Below are positions 29,564 through 39,708 of a stretch of 64,000 nt of DNA, piece by piece. The translations under genes were made by a program, and so were the position numbers. Origin of the DNA: Promethearchaeota archaeon (GTDB taxonomy: Archaea > Asgardarchaeota > Lokiarchaeia > Sigyniarchaeales > SOKP01). Each line of letters begins with the position of its first letter. Positions within the stretch are counted from its first letter, which is position 1. The notes below the pieces were generated by a model. The model was not told the DNA's origin, made no database searches, and worked only from the letters and a program-made list of their open reading frames with translations. The stretch spans positions 1-64,000 of the forward strand of contig JAHPZI010000026.1 in the NCBI GenBank assembly GCA_019058295.1, given 5' to 3'.

Positions 29564-31129
29564 ATGTCGAGAAGAAATATAAATATAGTCATAATTTTGA
29601 TTTTAGGGATTCTTTTTTGCTCGGTTTGTTTTTCAATAAATATAAGTTATAAAAATGAAAATAGAATAAAACAAGATGAAAAATCTATAATTGAAAGGCA
29701 ACCAATAGAACAATCTTTAGACACTACTACTAATAACAAAAATGAAATAGATACAAACATAGATCCTACCAGTACGGTTTCTTATGATTTACAAACTGGA
29801 ATTGAAACAATAATTCCAAGTAAATCATATTCGAAATTGAATAAAGAATCATATTTTAATATAGCAGAACCAATTGTAAATCCATCATCCGCAGAAAAGA
29901 CTTCTCTTATTGAAAATAGTATAAAAAAATCTGAAGATGAAATTATTATAAATGATGTAATACTTCCTGATGACAGAGAAAGAGAGACTTCAACAACCAT
30001 TTACCCTTTGAGCACTATATGTAAACTATATATAACAGCTGCTGATAATGACGAATACCATGGATCAGGATTTTTAGTTGATAGTTATCATGTCTTAACA
30101 GCAGGGCATTGCGTCTTCATCCATGATCATGGTGGTTGGGTTAGATCCATAGAAGTTGTCCCAGGAAAGGATTTCAATAATGAACCTTATGGTCGTGCAT
30201 ATTATACAACTTCTAGATCTTATACTGCTTGGACAATTGATGAAAATCAAAATCACGATTGGGCCCTTATAACACTTGATCGTCTTATAGGAGCAGATAC
30301 AGGTATTATGCCATTCCGAACATTTGATATTGCAAATCCTGTATATAGTGGACCTTTAAGCGTAGCAGGATATCCGACAGATTATCCATTTATTGGATCC
30401 CTCTATGAAGGTGAATTCATGCTTAGTTCTACCGAAAGCGGTGTTTCGGTTAGCGATACCATTCATTGGTATAATATGGACACTTATGGCGGAATGAGTG
30501 GCGGTCCTGTTTGGAGAGAGGAAAGTCCAGGTAATCTTTATGCGCTCTCAATCCATGCATATGGAAATAATGATGGGACTGGTCTCAACCATGGAACCCG
30601 AATAAATGAAGAGAAATTCAATCGGCTTCATGCTTGGTTAAGGGAAGATGCAATTCCTGATATGGTAAAGTCTGATGCTGGATGTTCTTCATCTCCAGTT
30701 GGAGGTAATAGAGAATTAGAAGCTTGGTGTGAAGTCAGAAATATTGGTTCTGGTGAAACAGGTGAAATTACAGTTAAATATTACGCATCAGAAGATAAAA
30801 AAATCAAAGATTCTGATACACTTCTTGGAAAAGACACAATCTCATCAATACCTCCTCTTGATATTGTAAAATCTTCTTGGAAAGGTCATATTTATGATCT
30901 TCCGGAAGGAGAATATTATATAGGCTTCATTATAGATGAGAATGATGATATTATTGAGTTTGATGAAGACAATAATAAAGGGTTATGTAGCTCTGATCCA
31001 ATTAAAGTGAGATACGATTTTATCATTCAGTTTTTTACATCGGTTCCTGGATTTATAACAATTGGTAGTGTTGCTCTTATTTCAATAGGTACTATTTTAG
31101 TTGAGAAAAAATTAATTGTTAAAAGATAA
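29564..31129 (+). CDS. Secreted trypsin/V8-like serine protease with C-terminal CARDB-like domain and TM anchor
   Basis: Signal-like N-term; triad motifs VLTAGHCV, HDWALITLD, GGMSGGPVW; CARDB-like GEITVKYYASEDKKIKDSDTLLG; terminal TM. Confidence 0.88.
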   Translation: MSRRNINIVIILILGILFCSVCFSINISYKNENRIKQDEKSIIERQPIEQSLDTTTNNKNEIDTNIDPTSTVSYDLQTGIETIIPSKSYSKLNKESYFNIAEPIVNPSSAEKTSLIENSIKKSEDEIIINDVILPDDRERETSTTIYPLSTICKLYITAADNDEYHGSGFLVDSYHVLTAGHCVFIHDHGGWVRSIEVVPGKDFNNEPYGRAYYTTSRSYTAWTIDENQNHDWALITLDRLIGADTGIMPFRTFDIANPVYSGPLSVAGYPTDYPFIGSLYEGEFMLSSTESGVSVSDTIHWYNMDTYGGMSGGPVWREESPGNLYALSIHAYGNNDGTGLNHGTRINEEKFNRLHAWLREDAIPDMVKSDAGCSSSPVGGNRELEAWCEVRNIGSGETGEITVKYYASEDKKIKDSDTLLGKDTISSIPPLDIVKSSWKGHIYDLPEGEYYIGFIIDENDDIIEFDEDNNKGLCSSDPIKVRYDFIIQFFTSVPGFITIGSVALISIGTILVEKKLIVKR

Positions 31130-31547
31130 AATTGATGAGGCAATTTTTATGAAATTTAAAGTAAATATAACGAAAATTATTGGAGTAATAATCGGTCTTG
31201 TTGGAGTAATAATTGCAATAATTTTATTGATACCAGGTCTTCAGCCTATGATGGCATGGACAGATGGTTCTAATAATCAAACGATACTTTCGGGATATCT
31301 AATACTTACAATTTTAATAGCTTGGGTCGTTGCGATTGTTGGTGTTGTCTTAGGATTTTTAACAGAACGATATGGCGGTCTTTTTTTCATAGTAGCTGCT
31401 GGTATTTGCATCGGAATCTTTTCATATTGCTTCATTTCTTCATTCGATAGCCCTGATCCCTCTGTTTTTAGCCTTGTGACTATTCCTTTTGGGGGGTTTC
31501 TTTACTTGGTTGGAGGAATAATTACTATTTTAGGAGAGAAAAAATAA
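31116..31547 (+). CDS. Polytopic membrane protein, unknown function
   Basis: About 4 hydrophobic segments; overlaps the protease gene by 14 nt. Confidence 0.7.
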   Translation: MLKDKIDEAIFMKFKVNITKIIGVIIGLVGVIIAIILLIPGLQPMMAWTDGSNNQTILSGYLILTILIAWVVAIVGVVLGFLTERYGGLFFIVAAGICIGIFSYCFISSFDSPDPSVFSLVTIPFGGFLYLVGGIITILGEKK

Positions 31548-31672
31548 TAATCCTTTTTTCACTCATAATTTTTCTTTTAAAATTATTTTAAGAAGAAATA
31601 AAAAGTTGCATAACAAACAGTTTTAAAGATCAAAAGTGAATAAAATAAGAAATATAAATCAATATATAAAGT

Positions 31673-31834
31673 TTAAAAGCCAAAGATTTGTTTAATTTTA
31701 TCATAAACTCCTTTTATTTGTCTAAGTTTAGTCTCATCACCCAAGTTTAAAAAATGCTCAATCCATTGGGCTAAACCACCTTGTTTAATCCAATCTATAA
31801 AGTATTGTACAGCTTGTTTATCTGCGTCCGACAT
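31673..31834 (-). CDS. 53-aa small protein (not in supplied track)
   Basis: ATG..TAA: MSDADKQAVQYFIDWIKQGGLAQWIEHFLNLGDETKLRQIKGVYDKIKQIFGF*. Confidence 0.5.
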   Translation of the reverse strand: MSDADKQAVQYFIDWIKQGGLAQWIEHFLNLGDETKLRQIKGVYDKIKQIFGF

Positions 31835-31974
31835 AGTTACTCAAAGATAATTTTAATTTTCTTATATTATTTATTAATTTAAAGTTCTTATTATAAAAAA
31901 AATATAACATATTATACTTATAATTTTTTATAAAAAAGAAAATGATTTTTTTTAAATAATGGAGAAAATAAAAT

Positions 31975-32934
31975 ATGCCAGATGTAAGAATTAAGACTCC
32001 AAACCTCGATGATATTTTCGAGAGATGGAAAAATAAAGCAGGAAGGACGCAACGTAAACAAATGGAGAAACAATTTGGCACAAAAGGCTCTGTGTTCACA
32101 TTAGATGCGATATCTGCTGCTGAATATGTAACCCCGCCTGCCCTTAAAGGAGCAGCTATTTATTTTTCAATAAAAAAAACTGTTGCGGCTTCTTCGGTTA
32201 AAGAAGAAAACATAGTCCTCGCACCAAGATTAGGTCGTGAAACTTTTTATTCTTTCAAAGGAAGCAGGGATATTGATAAGGACAATTGGAAAGGTAATGA
32301 TGAAGTGCCAATGTTTGAGTCAATACAACCAGTTCCATGTAAAACTTGCCGAGGCAATGGATATATTGAAAATAAATGTAAGGCGTGTAAGGGTACAGGA
32401 AAAATTGTAGAAAATTGGGTAGTTCTCGTAGGAGAAGAACAGAAAAAAGAAAAAAAAACATTTGAATATCCATGTGGAAATTGTTATGGCACGGGCAAAT
32501 TACCAACTCCGTGTAAAGAATGTGGAGGCCATAAAAATCTCTATAAGTATGAAATTCTCCCAGTTCCTTTCAAAACGGTTGCAATGGGTATACCTATACT
32601 TCACAGCAGTTTACAAACTAAATATGAAAAAGAAATGGGAAAAGATCTACAGGAACTCATTGAAAAAGTAGAAGGTATAAAGTTTAGCGATTTCAAAGAG
32701 CTTAACGCCAAAGCAGAAGGATCCTTAGGTTATTGGGATAAAAATGTTAAGAAAACAATTAGTGCAGCAGGAAGTGATTACAAAACCCACGATAAAGATA
32801 AAGACACAAAAATCCAATCTCAAATATATCTCTATCCTATGGTTAAGCTCAATTGTAAATCGAAGCGGGGAAAATCATTCGAAATCTTCAGTATAGGGTC
32901 TGATCAAAACTTTATGATATATTCCAATTTTTAA
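31975..32934 (+). CDS. Protein with DnaJ-like cysteine-rich zinc-binding region, no J domain
   Basis: CKTCRGNGYIENKCKACKGTGK...CGNCYGTGKLPTPCKECGGH. Confidence 0.85.
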   Translation: MPDVRIKTPNLDDIFERWKNKAGRTQRKQMEKQFGTKGSVFTLDAISAAEYVTPPALKGAAIYFSIKKTVAASSVKEENIVLAPRLGRETFYSFKGSRDIDKDNWKGNDEVPMFESIQPVPCKTCRGNGYIENKCKACKGTGKIVENWVVLVGEEQKKEKKTFEYPCGNCYGTGKLPTPCKECGGHKNLYKYEILPVPFKTVAMGIPILHSSLQTKYEKEMGKDLQELIEKVEGIKFSDFKELNAKAEGSLGYWDKNVKKTISAAGSDYKTHDKDKDTKIQSQIYLYPMVKLNCKSKRGKSFEIFSIGSDQNFMIYSNF

Positions 32935-33041
32935 TTTTTAGTTAAAATTTTTTTTTATTTTTTATATATTATTGATAAGCATTTACTAAATCTAGCTTTA
33001 AACTTAGGTTTCATCTTTTTAAAAAATAATTTTCTGATATA

Positions 33042-33707
33042 ATGGAGTTAATAGCTGTATCTTGGAGTGGAGGTAAAGATAGCACATTAGCGCTTTATTA
33101 TTCACTGTTGGAAAAAAAATATGAAGTTAATTCATTACTGACAACATTCTCTGCGGAATATAATAGAACAAGTATGCATGGTATAAGGATTGATTTATTA
33201 GAAAAACAAATCCAATCTATTGGGATACCTGTTAATTTAATTTCTCTTCCTAAGGATGTTAGTAATGATAAATATGAGGAAATTATGAGAAAAGAAATGA
33301 TTACTCTTAAATCTCACCAAGTTTTAAGTGTTGTGTTTGGAGATATATTTTTAGAAGATCTACGTGAACAAAGAGAATCCAATCTTTCTAAAATTGGAAT
33401 GAAAGCGTTATTTCCGCTTTGGCGTAAAAATTCAAGAGAATTGGCTAGAGAATTTATAGATTTAGGATTTAAAGCAATTATAGCTTGTGTAGATTCAACT
33501 TATCTTAATGATTCTTATGTTGGACAAATATATAATGATAATTTCTTATCATCACTACCTTCAAATGTGGATCCTTGTGGAGAGAACGGAGAATTCCACA
33601 CATTCGTATTTGATGGACCGATTTTCTCTTATCCAATAAAATTTAAGAAAGGAAAAATTGTTTTGCGAGAAGAACGCTTTTACTATATTGATTTGATTCC
33701 ACAATAG
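33042..33707 (+). CDS. Diphthine-ammonia ligase-like PP-loop ATPase
   Basis: VSWSGGKDSTLALYYSL, VVFGDIFLEDLREQRE, VDPCGENGEFHTFVFDGP. Confidence 0.9.
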   Translation: MELIAVSWSGGKDSTLALYYSLLEKKYEVNSLLTTFSAEYNRTSMHGIRIDLLEKQIQSIGIPVNLISLPKDVSNDKYEEIMRKEMITLKSHQVLSVVFGDIFLEDLREQRESNLSKIGMKALFPLWRKNSRELAREFIDLGFKAIIACVDSTYLNDSYVGQIYNDNFLSSLPSNVDPCGENGEFHTFVFDGPIFSYPIKFKKGKIVLREERFYYIDLIPQ

Positions 33708-33771
33708 ATTAGTTTCATTATTAAAATATTTATATGATCGTAATCCTTAATTCTTATAATTAAAAATTGAG

Positions 33772-34500
33772 TTGAAAATAATGTTAATTGATCCAAAAGT
33801 AACTAAATTGTCAATCTTTAATGGTGGCGGTGGTATTGTAGAGAGAGAAATTAAGCTTACCTTAAGCCAAGGAGCGAATGAATTTGAAATTGCGAATGTG
33901 CCCGCGAGTTTTAATCCTAATTCTGCTGACATAAAATTAGAATATGTTTCTCCCGGTGATAAAGATCTTATAACATTACAGCAAACAATCGTTTCTTTAC
34001 CAGATGTAAATACATCCCAACAAATAATTGACCGTGAAAAATCAGCAGCGACTAATATTATAACTTATAGTATCGATTTTACACGTGAATTACGAGAAAA
34101 AGTATCTGAAATTTGTGAAGCAAGTTCATATAGGACATATGCAGATATGAAGGGCACCTTTAATTTTATTATAAATTCAAAGATAAACGGCGAGGTTATT
34201 GTAAAAATTCTATATTTTATCGCAGATCTTCGAATTAAATGGGAAACCACACTTCAAGTAAATATTAATGATGATGGGAACTCTGCTGAAATAGAAGCAT
34301 ATCTTGTTGTAGATAATCAAACAGGATTTTCTTATGAAGATGTAGAATTAGGATTTGCGATCTTTGAGCTTCCTAGGACTACTTTTGAAACAACTGGAGC
34401 AGATTTTGATTTTGCTGCTAACATGCCCGTGGAACAACAAGCTTTTTCGGAGTTAAGTAAGCAAAAGAGAACACAAAGAATGAGAAATTTAATGTTATGA
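33772..34500 (+). CDS. DUF4139-like protein (tentative)
   Basis: NEFEIANVPASFNPNSADIKL, AEIEAYLVVDNQTGFSYEDVELGFA. Confidence 0.5.
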   Translation: MKIMLIDPKVTKLSIFNGGGGIVEREIKLTLSQGANEFEIANVPASFNPNSADIKLEYVSPGDKDLITLQQTIVSLPDVNTSQQIIDREKSAATNIITYSIDFTRELREKVSEICEASSYRTYADMKGTFNFIINSKINGEVIVKILYFIADLRIKWETTLQVNINDDGNSAEIEAYLVVDNQTGFSYEDVELGFAIFELPRTTFETTGADFDFAANMPVEQQAFSELSKQKRTQRMRNLML

Positions 34501-34511
34501 GGTGATAAAAA

Positions 34512-35198
34512 GTGAAAGCAAATATACCTACTCGGAATAAAATTAAATTAAATTGGTTTAAATCGAAAGCAAATCTTGATATTGAACGAAATATAAATAT
34601 ACAATACGATGCAAGTAGTGTTACATATAATAAACACAATTGGGAGGTCTCTGTAAAATATGTCCTTGTTAAGCAAGGAGATCCTAAAGAAATCCCTGTA
34701 AATTCCCCTATGACTCTGTATAAAGGTGGACTTCCATTTTTATTTCTCTCTACAGCAGGGATTATTGGGAATAAGATTATTTCTGAAGAACTTATAGATG
34801 ATGATATAAAAATTGATGATGATATTGTACAGATAATAGAGGGCGAAGAAAAGGTAACTTATGAAGATGCGAGTGACCCAAAACAACATATTGAAGTAAG
34901 AACTCGATTTGATAAGATTTCTCGAAGAATTACTATTGAAAACAAATTAGATAATGAAATTGACTTAGTCTTTGACTTCAAACAAACGAAAGACATCACC
35001 TTTGTTAAGGCAACTCCAGAACCCTCTACAATAGAAGAGCCCGATTATAAATTTGAGATTAAAATTCCATCTGAAGAAAAATCAAGAATAACCTTGGAAC
35101 TTCAAGCTAAAATCGTAAAGCGAGTGACAAAAATTAAACCTGAATTTATAAGAATCCCAAAAGTCAAACCTGAATTAATAAAAAAAGAAGGACAATAA
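34512..35198 (+). CDS. Beta-rich protein, unknown, likely operonic partner of the preceding gene
   Basis: 12-nt gap to upstream ORF; beta-rich composition similar to C-terminal DUF4139-type regions. Confidence 0.5.
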   Translation: MKANIPTRNKIKLNWFKSKANLDIERNINIQYDASSVTYNKHNWEVSVKYVLVKQGDPKEIPVNSPMTLYKGGLPFLFLSTAGIIGNKIISEELIDDDIKIDDDIVQIIEGEEKVTYEDASDPKQHIEVRTRFDKISRRITIENKLDNEIDLVFDFKQTKDITFVKATPEPSTIEEPDYKFEIKIPSEEKSRITLELQAKIVKRVTKIKPEFIRIPKVKPELIKKEGQ

Positions 35199-35226
35199 CT
35201 AAGAAAACAAATAAAGATTTGATAAA

Positions 35227-36246
35227 ATGGGCAAACAAAACGAAATCATTGAACCATCAAATTTATTTGAAAAAGATGGAACACTTGTACAGAGGGGGTG
35301 GGGGAGAAAACCGCTTTTAACCTACAACAAAGAAGATATTAGAGCAAAAAAGTATCGAATTAAAGAATGGGACCATTATTCGATTTTAAATAAAGAATTT
35401 GGATTACAAGTAACTATTGCTAGTATTGGTTACTTAAGATTGATGGGATTTACTTGGCTCGATTTTATAGATCAGGTTAGATTTGGCAAAGATATGATTC
35501 AACCTTTCAAACATATAGATTTACCTAGAAGCTCGTTAGAAGAAAGTGATATCATTTTTCCTAGTAAAAAACTGAATGCCAGCATTTCTACTCGTAAGGG
35601 TAAAAGAATAATTACGATAGATCATCCAAAATTTGATAATAGAGGATTAAAAGGAGAAATTATCCTTTATGATGATCCTAAGTTTGATAACACTGTCGTT
35701 GTTACCGGGTATGACGATCCTAAAAGGTTTTATTATAATCATAAGGTTAACTATATGCCAGCAGAAGGTACAATGCAATTGGGCAATAAATCTTATACTT
35801 TCGACCCAGAAACTTCGTTTGGGCTTTTAGATTGGGGCCGAGGTGTATGGCCATACCGAACTCATTGGTTATGGGGTTCTGCTTGTGGTAAAGTAGATGG
35901 TGTACCAGTGGCCTTTAATATTGGTTATGGCTTTGGCGACCTTTCAACCCATACAGAAAATATCATATTTTACGATGGAAAAGCCCACAAAATTGATGAG
36001 GTTACGTTCCATCACGAGAATCGAGATCCAAAAAAACCTTGGCAATTTACTAGCAATGATGATAGATTCAACATGGTCTTGAATCCACTTATTCCACAAG
36101 AAGCAAAGTTAAATCTTGGAATCATTAAGTTAGATACTTCAATTCTTCATGGGCTCTATTCCGGGGATATCGTTCTAGATAATGGTGAGAAAATTCACAT
36201 TGATGAGATGTTGGGACACGCTGAGGACATCTACTGGAAATGGTAA
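35227..36246 (+). CDS. DUF2804-family protein
   Basis: YRIKEWDHYSILNKEFGLQVTIASIGY; FGLLDWGRGVWPYRTHWLWGSACGKVDGVPVAFNIGYGFGD. Confidence 0.85.
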   Translation: MGKQNEIIEPSNLFEKDGTLVQRGWGRKPLLTYNKEDIRAKKYRIKEWDHYSILNKEFGLQVTIASIGYLRLMGFTWLDFIDQVRFGKDMIQPFKHIDLPRSSLEESDIIFPSKKLNASISTRKGKRIITIDHPKFDNRGLKGEIILYDDPKFDNTVVVTGYDDPKRFYYNHKVNYMPAEGTMQLGNKSYTFDPETSFGLLDWGRGVWPYRTHWLWGSACGKVDGVPVAFNIGYGFGDLSTHTENIIFYDGKAHKIDEVTFHHENRDPKKPWQFTSNDDRFNMVLNPLIPQEAKLNLGIIKLDTSILHGLYSGDIVLDNGEKIHIDEMLGHAEDIYWKW

Positions 36247-36289
36247 AAGAAAAAATATTATCAACTATTAGCGTTAGAAATAGAAGAAA

Positions 36290-36910
36290 TTAACTCTCTA
36301 TAATAAATATCTTTTCAAATGCTTCAGGGAGTGCATCAATAATTCTTCTCCTTGCCGTTAGCGCAAAAAGAATTGCAAAAACTGCCCCAAATATAAATTG
36401 AAATATATTACCAGGTATTTCAACGATGGCAACTGCTGGACCATATAAAATGCTTTCATAAATAAAATATCCGGATACAATAATGATCCCTCCGAAAATT
36501 ACAGCTATTATATCTCTATAGGTTAATTTTTTATAATTTTTTCTTGGATTTGCAATTAATCCAATGACTAATCCCTCTAATCCTTTAATTATCAACGTTG
36601 CAGGAGCGTATATGACATAACCTGATAATAAATCTGCTAACATAGAACCAACACCTCCTGCAATTCCTCCAATAACAGGCCCCAATAATAATCCTGCGAT
36701 CATTACACCTAAATCCCCTATGTTAATGTATCCTCCTGTAGCAGGAATAGGAATCTGAATAACCATTGTTAAAACACATATCACGGCAGCAAAAACAGCA
36801 ATCATGGCAATTACAACAGAATTTGATGGTAAATAGTATCCCATAAAAGTTTTTTCTTTTAAAGAAATGTATCTTTTTTCTTTTTCTTCTGTTTCGCTTT
36901 CATTATTCAT
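36290..36910 (-). CDS. ECF transporter S component-like membrane protein
   Basis: GGYINIGDLGVMIAGLLLGPVIGGIAGGVGSMLADLLSGYVIYAPATLIIKGLEGLVIGLI. Confidence 0.85.
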   Translation of the reverse strand: MNNESETEEKEKRYISLKEKTFMGYYLPSNSVVIAMIAVFAAVICVLTMVIQIPIPATGGYINIGDLGVMIAGLLLGPVIGGIAGGVGSMLADLLSGYVIYAPATLIIKGLEGLVIGLIANPRKNYKKLTYRDIIAVIFGGIIIVSGYFIYESILYGPAVAIVEIPGNIFQFIFGAVFAILFALTARRRIIDALPEAFEKIFIIES

Positions 36911-37073
36911 TTTTTAGCCCTTTTTAATATATAAAAATTTTTTATTTTACATTGAGGTTAATAAATTTCCGGATTATCGATATATTTAAAATCTTTATTA
37001 CTTATTAATCTTTATTTGCATTATAAACCTATATATTTGAGTGATTTCTATTCATTAATATAATAAATAAACT

Positions 37074-37848
37074 ATGGTCGAAGTGGTAAAAAATTCTTGT
37101 ATGGGTAATATTATTTAGTATATTGGGGAGCATTGGAGCGATCTCCGCCGCTGCGGCTTTTGTGTTTTTAGCTGATAAAGCTCAAAAATACCTTGTTACT
37201 ATTTTAATTGCGTATGCTACAGGAACTCTACTAACTGCTGCTTTATATGGGCTGATACCAGAAGCTATAGAAGGTGCAGGTGGTGAACCACATATGATAA
37301 TGTTGCTTGTTTTAGGAAGTATTCTTTTTTTCTTTTTTTTGGAGAAAATAATCATTTGGCGTAATTGTTCAGATACCACATGCGATGTCCACGCAGCAGC
37401 GGGACCTATTGTACTTGTTGGAGATGCGTTTCATAATTTAACCGATGGAGTAGTAATTGCAGCTGCATTCTTAACAGATTTTACGATTGGCATTGCTGTG
37501 GGTTTTGCTATAATAGCACACGAAATTCCTCAAGAAACAGGTGATTTCGGAATTCTTCTTAATGGGGGTTATTCAAAGAAAAAGTCCTATTTATATAATG
37601 CGATATCTAGTACAACCACAATACCAGCAGCAATTATAAGTTATTATATTTTAGGGTCAGTAACACTTATAATACCTTATATCTTGGCGATTTCAGCAGC
37701 AAGCTTTCTTTATATAGCTTTATCAGATTTAACACCAGAACTCCATCAAAAACTAGGTTTAAAACACAGTGTACGACAATTGATTTTTATTTTAGCAGGA
37801 ATTATTACAATGTTGGTCATTTTTACATTTGCAATACATAATCATTAA
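37074..37848 (+). CDS. ZIP-family metal transporter (track ORF starts at 37123; upstream ATG at 37074 is in another frame)
   Basis: VGDAFHNLTDGVVIAAAF, AHEIPQETGDFGILL; TM1 residues upstream of the TTG (KILVWVILFSILGSIGA) are open in frame. Confidence 0.88.
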
Positions 37849-37999
37849 TACATTAAATAATAACTTTAGAATAATAAAAGATAAAGAGTCAAAAGATCTT
37901 AATCGAAATGAAGATTAATCCATCATCAATAAACTTATTAATCCTATGTAATTATACAAATATTAGATAAAGACATCTATGAATTAAAAAGTATCAATT

Positions 38000-38113
38000 A
38001 TGAAAGAAAGAACTTCAAATATATGGTTGGGTATTTGTGGAGCCTTAGTCGTACTAATTATTCTAATAACTAATATTATAATCATATATCAACTCATAAG
38101 GAAATATTCCTAA
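38000..38113 (+). CDS. 37-aa single-pass membrane microprotein (not in supplied track)
   Basis: MKERTSNIWLGICGALVVLIILITNIIIIYQLIRKYS*. Confidence 0.45.
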   Translation: MKERTSNIWLGICGALVVLIILITNIIIIYQLIRKYS

Positions 38114-38168
38114 GAAGAAATCCTATATTATAAATAAATATGAAATTAGTTTCAAAAAAAAACTGCTA

Positions 38169-38645
38169 TTATTTCAAAATTTCATTAGATGCATAAGCTT
38201 TTACAACTTTTCCAAAGAATGCGTAATGACTAGATTTAAATGGTATTTGAGAGTCACCAAGTAATTCACACTCATAACTTAAAAGGCTATCTTTAATTGT
38301 AGGAACTCCCTTAATTCCTTTTATCATTTCAGCTCCTGTTTGTTTGAACTTATCAGTATTCCGACCAGAAGCAGAGCCTGCTACATTAGTAAATTTAGAC
38401 GTTTTATCTGAAACTATATTCACTGTGAATGCTTTAGTTCCTTCTTTAAGACATTCAAAAGTATATCTCGTCGTAGCAACCGCAACTGCTATTATTGGTT
38501 CATATCCAACGTTTCCTAACATTTTCCAATCAAGTGTCATCATATTCGGTTTCCCATTCTTATCTACTGTTACCAAGAGAGCAGTAGTATCATTAAATTG
38601 TTCTGAATACTCATATGGTCCAATTTCTTTTCTATTTTCTGACAT
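38169..38645 (-). CDS. Flavin reductase-like FMN-binding split-barrel protein
   Basis: DTTALLVTVDKNGKPNMMTLDWKMLGNVGYEPIIAVAVATTRYTFECLKEGTKAFTVNIV. Confidence 0.88.
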   Translation of the reverse strand: MSENRKEIGPYEYSEQFNDTTALLVTVDKNGKPNMMTLDWKMLGNVGYEPIIAVAVATTRYTFECLKEGTKAFTVNIVSDKTSKFTNVAGSASGRNTDKFKQTGAEMIKGIKGVPTIKDSLLSYECELLGDSQIPFKSSHYAFFGKVVKAYASNEILK

Positions 38646-38737
38646 AATTTATCTTATTAGTTAATTTAAATTAATTATATTATTAATTGAAACAAATATC
38701 ATTTAAAATTTATTAAAATAAATAATGACGATTTATT

Positions 38738-39697
38738 ATGAGTCCTGATATAATATGCTTGGGTGAGCTCCTAGTCGAGATTATGCGAACAGAAGTCGAT
38801 ATTCCTCATAAAAAGATTGGTGAAACATATAAAGGCCCTTTTCCAAGTGGTGCTCCAGCTAATTTTATAGATTCTGCGGCTCGTATGGGAAAGTCGTTAA
38901 ATATCTCAACAGGCTTTATTGGAGTAATTGGAAATGACGAATTTGGGGATGTAATTATTAATAAATTGAAAAGTGATGGTGTAGATGTCTCTCAAATTAG
39001 AATTGCTAAAGAAAAAACAACGGGTATAGCGTTTAATCAATATAATTCTGATGGCTCAAGAAAATTTATTTTTGCTGCTGGGGCTGCTGGTGAAACTAAT
39101 CCTACAGATGTTAAAGGAGAATATTTTAAGGATGTTAAAAGTCTTCAAATAATGGGCAGTGGATTATCAATCAGTGAAAATTCACGAGAAGCATGTTATA
39201 AGGCAATAAAGATAGCGAAAAACCAAAATTCTAATGTAATTATCTCATTTGATCCTAATTTACGACCCGAAATGCTAGATTTGAATACAATTATTAAAAT
39301 TTGTAACCCTGTTTTAGAATCAACTACTATTTTACTCCCAAGTGGAGAAGAAGCTGAAATGTTAGCAGGAGTTAGAGGAGAAAAAGAAGCGTGTCAAAAA
39401 TTATTAGATAAAGGACCTAAAATTATCGTGTTGAAACAGGGTAAAAATGGATGTACAATTTTTACTAACGATAATAAAGATGGTATTATAGTACCGGGAT
39501 TTAAGGCAAACGAAATAGATCCAACGGGTGCAGGAGATTCATTTGGGGGTGCATTTATCGTGGGATATTTAGCAGGATGGGATTTAAAAAAAGCAGCAAA
39601 ATTTGCTAATATTGTAGGAGCTTTAAAAGTAGAATTTTTTGGTCCTATGCCTGAAACTACTTATGAAGAGGTTATTAGTTTATTAGAAAAACCTTAA
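38738..39697 (+). CDS. PfkB-family carbohydrate kinase
   Basis: GGELL-type start (CLGELLVEIMR), GAPANFIDSAARMGK, DPTGAGDSFGGAFIVGYL. Confidence 0.93.
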   Translation: MSPDIICLGELLVEIMRTEVDIPHKKIGETYKGPFPSGAPANFIDSAARMGKSLNISTGFIGVIGNDEFGDVIINKLKSDGVDVSQIRIAKEKTTGIAFNQYNSDGSRKFIFAAGAAGETNPTDVKGEYFKDVKSLQIMGSGLSISENSREACYKAIKIAKNQNSNVIISFDPNLRPEMLDLNTIIKICNPVLESTTILLPSGEEAEMLAGVRGEKEACQKLLDKGPKIIVLKQGKNGCTIFTNDNKDGIIVPGFKANEIDPTGAGDSFGGAFIVGYLAGWDLKKAAKFANIVGALKVEFFGPMPETTYEEVISLLEKP

Positions 39698-39708
39698 TAT
39701 AAGACTTT

